A DNA stretch of 64,000 bases. It comes from Stenotrophomonas maltophilia (GTDB lineage: Bacteria; Pseudomonadota; Gammaproteobacteria; Xanthomonadales; Xanthomonadaceae). A model generated the notes under the pieces. That model saw nothing but the letters and a program-made list of their open reading frames with translations, was not told the DNA's origin and searched no databases. The stretch is taken from NCBI RefSeq assembly GCF_002205165.1, contig NZ_NIVS01000007.1:94349-158348 (forward strand), given 5' to 3'. Below, one piece after another: positions 60,292-64,000 of the stretch. Each line of letters begins with the position of its first letter. The stretch's first letter is position 1. The position numbers and the translations under genes were made by a program.

Positions 60292-60503
60292 GTCCATCTC
60301 CGGGGAAGGCTGCCAGGCCGTGCGCAGGACGCGACGGCAGCGGGGGCGGCACAACGCGGAAGCGGCCTCGCCCGGGCAGCAGACCGGGGCGAGCAGGCAA
60401 CCTGGCGGTTGCGGGACAGGCACGATAAGCAGGGGCCCGCAGGGCGGGTAGACCGGATGGCCTTGGCGCTTTATAAAGAAATTCTTTCCAATGGAGCGCG
60501 AGA

Positions 60504-61448
60504 ATGGCGGCCAGCATGAACATTCTCCAGTCAATCCGCAGCTTCATCCGGACCGCCGACGCCGGCAGCCTGGCCGCCGCCGCGCGGACGCTGGGGGTCA
60601 GCCCGGCGGCGGTCGGGCAGAACATCGCCCGGCTGGAGGCCCACCTGGGCGTGCGCCTGCTCAACCGCACCACCCGCACCCTGGCTCTGACCGAGCGTGG
60701 CGCGCTGTACCTGGCCCAGGTGCGCCATATCGAGCGCGACCTGCAGCGCGCCCAGGCCGCCGTGACCGATCTGGATGCCACGCCCGAAGGACGGCTGCGG
60801 ATCGCCAGCAGCACCGCGTTCGGCCGACACGCCTTGGCGCCGCTGCTGCCCGCGCTGCAGGCCCGGTTCCGGCGCCTGGCGATCGAACTGCTGCTCACCG
60901 ACCGCAGCGTGGACCACGCGCACGAAGACGTGGACGTCAGCGTCCGGATCGAGCCGCAGCTGGAGGAAGGCCTGGTGGCGCGGCCGATCGCCCAGGTGCC
61001 GTTCGTGTTCTGCGCCGCCCCGTCCTATCTCGCGCGGGCCGGCATTCCGCTGACGCCGGAGGCATTGCGCGAGCACCGCTGCCTGTTGCTGCGCTACCCG
61101 CTGGACGGGCGCTACCTGCCGTGGGGCTTCGTGCGCGACGGCATGCGTTTCGATGCCGAGGTGGCCCCGGCGCTGGTCAGCGATGACATCGATGCGCTGG
61201 CCGCGATGGCAGTCGCCGGTGGCGGCATCACCCGGTTGGCCGCGTTCGTCGCCGCGCCCTATCTCGCACGCGGCGAGCTGCAGGCGCTGTTCGAGCCCGG
61301 CGATGCGCAGAGCACGCAGGCCTCACCGGAGCCGATGCGGTTGTTCCTGTGCGTCAGCGATCGCCGCGACCTGACGCCGAAGGTGCGGGCGCTGATGCAG
61401 CACATCATCGAAGGGCTGCCGCCGGCGTGGCGGGTGGACGCCCGCTGA
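60504..61448 (+). CDS. LysR-family transcriptional regulator
   Basis: 314 residues (ATG 60504; ATG 60516 possible). FIRTADAGSLAAAARTLGVS PAAVGQNIARLEAHLGVRLL is the LysR winged helix, followed by an effector-binding domain. It is divergent from aceE and convergent with the flavin oxidoreductase gene. Such regulators often control an adjacent enzyme; here the OYE homologue is a possible target. Confidence 0.92.
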   Translation: MAASMNILQSIRSFIRTADAGSLAAAARTLGVSPAAVGQNIARLEAHLGVRLLNRTTRTLALTERGALYLAQVRHIERDLQRAQAAVTDLDATPEGRLRIASSTAFGRHALAPLLPALQARFRRLAIELLLTDRSVDHAHEDVDVSVRIEPQLEEGLVARPIAQVPFVFCAAPSYLARAGIPLTPEALREHRCLLLRYPLDGRYLPWGFVRDGMRFDAEVAPALVSDDIDALAAMAVAGGGITRLAAFVAAPYLARGELQALFEPGDAQSTQASPEPMRLFLCVSDRRDLTPKVRALMQHIIEGLPPAWRVDAR

Positions 61449-61496
61449 GCGCAGGGACAGCCGCGGTAGGCCGCCGCCCCTGCCGATCCCAGCGCC

Positions 61497-62645
61497 TCAG
61501 CGTTCGGGAGCGATGAACACACCGCGGGCTTCGCGCGGTTCGCAGCGCAGGTACTGCGGTGCCGGTGCCACCGAATCGCCCAGTGCGGCGGCGGCATGCC
61601 ACGGCCAGCGCGGGTCGTAGAGGATGCCGCGGGCCAGCGCGATCGCATCGGCATGGCCATGGCGCAGGATCGACTCAGCCTGCGAGGGCTCGGTGATCAG
61701 GCCCACCGCAATAACCGGCATGCGCAGCTTGTGCGCCTTGATCGCCTGCGCGAACGGCACCTGGTAGCCCGGCGACAGCGGAATCTGCTGGCGCGGATCA
61801 TTGCCGCCACTGGAGACATGCAGGAACTGGCACCCGCGCGCGTCCAGCACGTGCGCCAGGGTCGTGGTCTGCTCGATATCCCAGCCGCCGGCCACCCAGT
61901 CGCTGGCCGAGATGCGCACACCCACCGCGATGCGATCGGACACCGCTTCGCGCACTGCATCGAACACGCGCACCAGCAGGCGCATGCGGTTCTCCAGCGA
62001 ACCACCGTATTCGTCCTCGCGGCGATTGCTCAGCGGCGACAGGAACTGATGCAGCAGGTAGCCATGCGCGGCATGCAGTTCGATCAGGTCCATGCCGACC
62101 CGTTCGGCGCGACGGGCCGCCGCCGCGAAGGCGTCCACGATGGCATCGATGCCGGCCAGATCCAGTTCGGTCGGCGTCGGGTCGGTCTTGGCGAACGGCA
62201 GCGCGGACGGCGCGACCGTGGGCCAGGCGCGCGGATCGGAGGGGTCCATCGCGCCGCCACCTTCCCACGGCTTGTTGACCGAGGCCTTGCGGCCGGCATG
62301 GCCCAACTGCACGCCCAGCGGCATCGGCGACCACTGCTTGACCGAGGCCACGACCGAGGCCAGCGCGGCTTCGGTAGCGTCATCCCACAGGCCCAGATCG
62401 GCCCAGCTGATGCGGCCTTCCGGCAGCACGGCGGTGGCTTCCAGGATCAGCAGGCCGGCGCCGGACTGCGACAGCTGGCCCAGGTGGATGCGGTGCCAGT
62501 CATTGGCGAGGCCGTCGGTGCAGGAGTACTGGCACATCGGCGCGATCACGATGCGGTTGGGCAGGGACAGCGGGCCGAAGGAAATGGAGGAGAAGAGCTG
62601 GCTCAAGGGGAGGACTCGGGAAGAGGAAATGTAACCGGGCGCCAT
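61497..62645 (-). CDS. old yellow enzyme family NADH:flavin oxidoreductase
   Basis: 382 residues from the ATG at 62645, which has AGGAG 5-6 nt upstream. RIVIAPMCQYSCTDGLANDW has the redox-tuning Cys of the YqjM/XenA branch; QLGHAGRKASVNKPW and ELHAAHGYLLHQFLSPLSNR give FMN and His/His substrate ligands; ILRHGHADAIALARGILYDP closes the barrel. It reduces activated C=C bonds. Confidence 0.92.
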   Translation of the reverse strand: MAPGYISSSRVLPLSQLFSSISFGPLSLPNRIVIAPMCQYSCTDGLANDWHRIHLGQLSQSGAGLLILEATAVLPEGRISWADLGLWDDATEAALASVVASVKQWSPMPLGVQLGHAGRKASVNKPWEGGGAMDPSDPRAWPTVAPSALPFAKTDPTPTELDLAGIDAIVDAFAAAARRAERVGMDLIELHAAHGYLLHQFLSPLSNRREDEYGGSLENRMRLLVRVFDAVREAVSDRIAVGVRISASDWVAGGWDIEQTTTLAHVLDARGCQFLHVSSGGNDPRQQIPLSPGYQVPFAQAIKAHKLRMPVIAVGLITEPSQAESILRHGHADAIALARGILYDPRWPWHAAAALGDSVAPAPQYLRCEPREARGVFIAPER

Positions 62646-62703
62646 TGCACTCCTGTGCGGCGGCGGAGGCAACCGTGCCAGTGGATCAGTGTTTCGCAGC
62701 GGC

Positions 62704-63528
62704 TCAGGCGGCGGCGGTTCCCGGCAGCAGGAAGGCCAGTGACTCGGCGCAGGATTGGTCGACCTTCAGGCTCAGCAGCGCGTCGGCGCGGGTAATCCCA
62801 CGGTTGAGCGCAGCGATCGGCAACCCGGCCTGCGCGGCGGCCTGCACGAAGCGGAAGCCGGAATAGACCATCAGCGAGGAGCCGACCACCAGCACCGCAT
62901 CGGCGCGCTGCAGATGCTCGTGAACGGCGGCGACCCGTTCGCGCGGCACGCTTTCACCGAAGAACACCACGTCCGGCTTGAGCACGCCGCCGCAGGCCGG
63001 GCAGGCCGGCACCTGGAAGGACGAGAAATCCATGTCCAGATCAGCATCGCCGTCTGGCGCCTGTGCAGCCTCCAGATGCTCCCAGCCCGGGTTGAGCGCC
63101 AACAGCCGTTGCTGGAACGCCTCGCGCGGCGTGCGTGCTTCGCAGCCCATGCAGCGCACCTGGTCCAGCCGCCCATGCAGATCGATCACCGCCTCGCTGC
63201 CCGCCCGCTGATGCAGGCGGTCGACATTCTGGGTAAGCAGCAGCTCGACCTGGCCACGGGCTTCCAGCGCGGCGAGCGCAGCATGCGTGCCGTTCGGCTG
63301 GGCCCAACCGAACCGCGGCCAGCCCAGCAGGCTGCGCGCCCAGTAGCGCTGGCGCGTGGCCAGCTCACCCATGAAAGCCTGATAGGTGACCGGCGGCGTC
63401 CGCTTCCACTGCCCATCGGCATCGCGGTAATCCGGGATGCCCGAATCGGTGCTGCAGCCCGCGCCGGTCAGCACGAACAGGCGCTGGGCGCGGTCGATGA
63501 ATTCGGCGAGGGGGGTGCTCATGGACAA
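62704..63528 (-). CDS. SIR2-family NAD-dependent deacylase
   Basis: 274 residues (ATG 63528; ATG 63522 possible). VLTGAGCSTDSGIPDYRDAD is the NAD site, LTQNVDRLHQRAG and VIDLHGRL the catalytic His region. Zinc ligands are CMGCEA and CPACGG. LKPDVVFFGESVP and VVGSSLMVYSGFRFVQAA complete the fold. It resembles the SIRT4/class II type and removes acyl groups from lysine. Confidence 0.93.
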   Translation of the reverse strand: MSMSTPLAEFIDRAQRLFVLTGAGCSTDSGIPDYRDADGQWKRTPPVTYQAFMGELATRQRYWARSLLGWPRFGWAQPNGTHAALAALEARGQVELLLTQNVDRLHQRAGSEAVIDLHGRLDQVRCMGCEARTPREAFQQRLLALNPGWEHLEAAQAPDGDADLDMDFSSFQVPACPACGGVLKPDVVFFGESVPRERVAAVHEHLQRADAVLVVGSSLMVYSGFRFVQAAAQAGLPIAALNRGITRADALLSLKVDQSCAESLAFLLPGTAAA

Positions 63529-63576
63529 CAGATGGGGGCGCAGGGACAGTGAGGCAATCGGGAGATCGGCAGCCGC

Positions 63577-63990
63577 TTACGGGCCCGGGATGTCACCCGG
63601 CAGCGAAGGAACGCTGGTCGGATGGCCGTCGGCATCCAGCGCGATCATCACGAAGTGCCCGCGCGTGCACAGCTTGCGCTCACCGGTGTGGAGATCTTCG
63701 GCGATCAGTTCGACCTCGACCTTCATCGAGCTGCGCCCGACTTCGACGATGCGGCCGACGGTTTCCACCATCTGGCCGATGCGGATCGGCAGCTTGAAAT
63801 CGACCTGGTCCGAGCGCGCGGTGACCACGGTGCGGCGCGAGTAGCGGGCCGCGGCCAGGAACGCCGCCTTGTCCATCCAGGCCAGTGCCTGGCCACCGAA
63901 CAGGGTGCCCAGGTGGTTGGTGTGGTTGGGGAACACGATCTCGGCCATGCGGACTTCGATGGGCGGGATGGTTTCGGGGATGGGGGTCAT
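63577..63990 (-). CDS. acyl-CoA thioesterase, hotdog fold (YciA type)
   Basis: 137 residues. EIVFPNHTNHLGTLFGGQAL AWMDKAA holds the catalytic Asn/His and Asp of the YciA/ACOT group; VTARSDQVDFKLPIRIGQMV and GHFVMIALDADGHPTSVPSL follow the family. It hydrolyses acyl-CoA in the cytosol. The start is the ATG at 63990, 10 nt from the window edge. Confidence 0.93.
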   Translation of the reverse strand: MTPIPETIPPIEVRMAEIVFPNHTNHLGTLFGGQALAWMDKAAFLAAARYSRRTVVTARSDQVDFKLPIRIGQMVETVGRIVEVGRSSMKVEVELIAEDLHTGERKLCTRGHFVMIALDADGHPTSVPSLPGDIPGP

Positions 63991-64000
63991 GGCGGGGGCC

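Noticed and set aside
61596..62795. 399-codon plus-strand frame
   Set aside because: Antisense to the old-yellow-enzyme gene; no recognisable domain.
1..64000. CRISPR arrays, insertion sequences, rRNA or tRNA genes
   Set aside because: No regularly spaced repeats, transposase frames or tRNA-like cloverleafs were noticed while reading; the prophage junction is in dusA, not a tRNA gene.

Overview
The window looks like a Stenotrophomonas-like member of the Xanthomonadaceae. The basis is very high GC with GC-rich third positions, and the gene content and order of the chromosomal half: a valine-degradation operon, an ohr/AraC pair, homodimeric-type aceE, and metE with a cobalamin leader. The genus is inferred, not proven.

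About 1-29.64 kb is most of a temperate siphophage-type prophage whose left end lies outside the window. Most phage genes are on the minus strand and read right to left: Cro-like repressor (23.4 kb), an O-like replication protein and DnaB-type helicase (22.7-20.5 kb), small middle genes that may include a late regulator (20.5-18.8 kb), an accessory patch (18.7-16.6 kb), a lysis cassette (endolysin, holin, Rz, Rz1; 16.6-14.9 kb), small nuclease and packaging genes with an HNH enzyme and both terminase subunits (14.8-11.1 kb), then HK97-type portal, protease, capsid and connector genes (11.1-6.3 kb). Tail genes follow: tube, chaperones joined by a -1 frameshift, a hub-like protein, a moron lipoprotein and the start of the tape measure protein. 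The S24-type CI repressor and a run of short early genes (24.3-27.5 kb, including Arc-like, CsrA-like and PrtN-like proteins) are on the plus strand. CI and Cro are divergent, and matching operators sit in identical positions in the two early promoters.

The right end of the prophage carries a three-gene minus-strand cassette of unknown function (27.5-29.4 kb). It then meets the chromosome inside the 5' end of dusA: only the first 25 codons of dusA remain (29.62-29.71 kb). No integrase is visible, so it probably lies at the unseen left end.

The chromosome from 29.7 kb holds: a CDF cation transporter; an AraC regulator divergent from ohr; a lipoprotein with an HExxH motif; a valine/isobutyrate operon (mmsA, acyl-CoA dehydrogenase, enoyl-CoA hydratase, 3-hydroxyisobutyryl-CoA hydrolase, mmsB) with a divergent Xre/ImmA-type regulator; a small unknown gene; and a patatin-like lipase. 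At 43-52.4 kb an ECF sigma/anti-sigma unit and an eight-gene lipid-modification operon (desaturase, FAD oxidoreductase, DUF1365, two CFA-type methyltransferases, DUF2878, DUF1295, lipocalin) share an identical promoter signature, GCATCCAAAC-N12-CGTATCTCC, which makes one self-activated regulon likely. Then come metE under a cobalamin riboswitch, queH, pncA, purU, aceE, a LysR regulator, an old-yellow-enzyme homologue, a sirtuin and an acyl-CoA thioesterase.

The best candidates for undescribed systems are the three-gene cassette at the prophage end (27514-29393), the two-gene membrane/soluble cassette between the middle and lysis genes (16642-18152), and the ECF-controlled lipid regulon.
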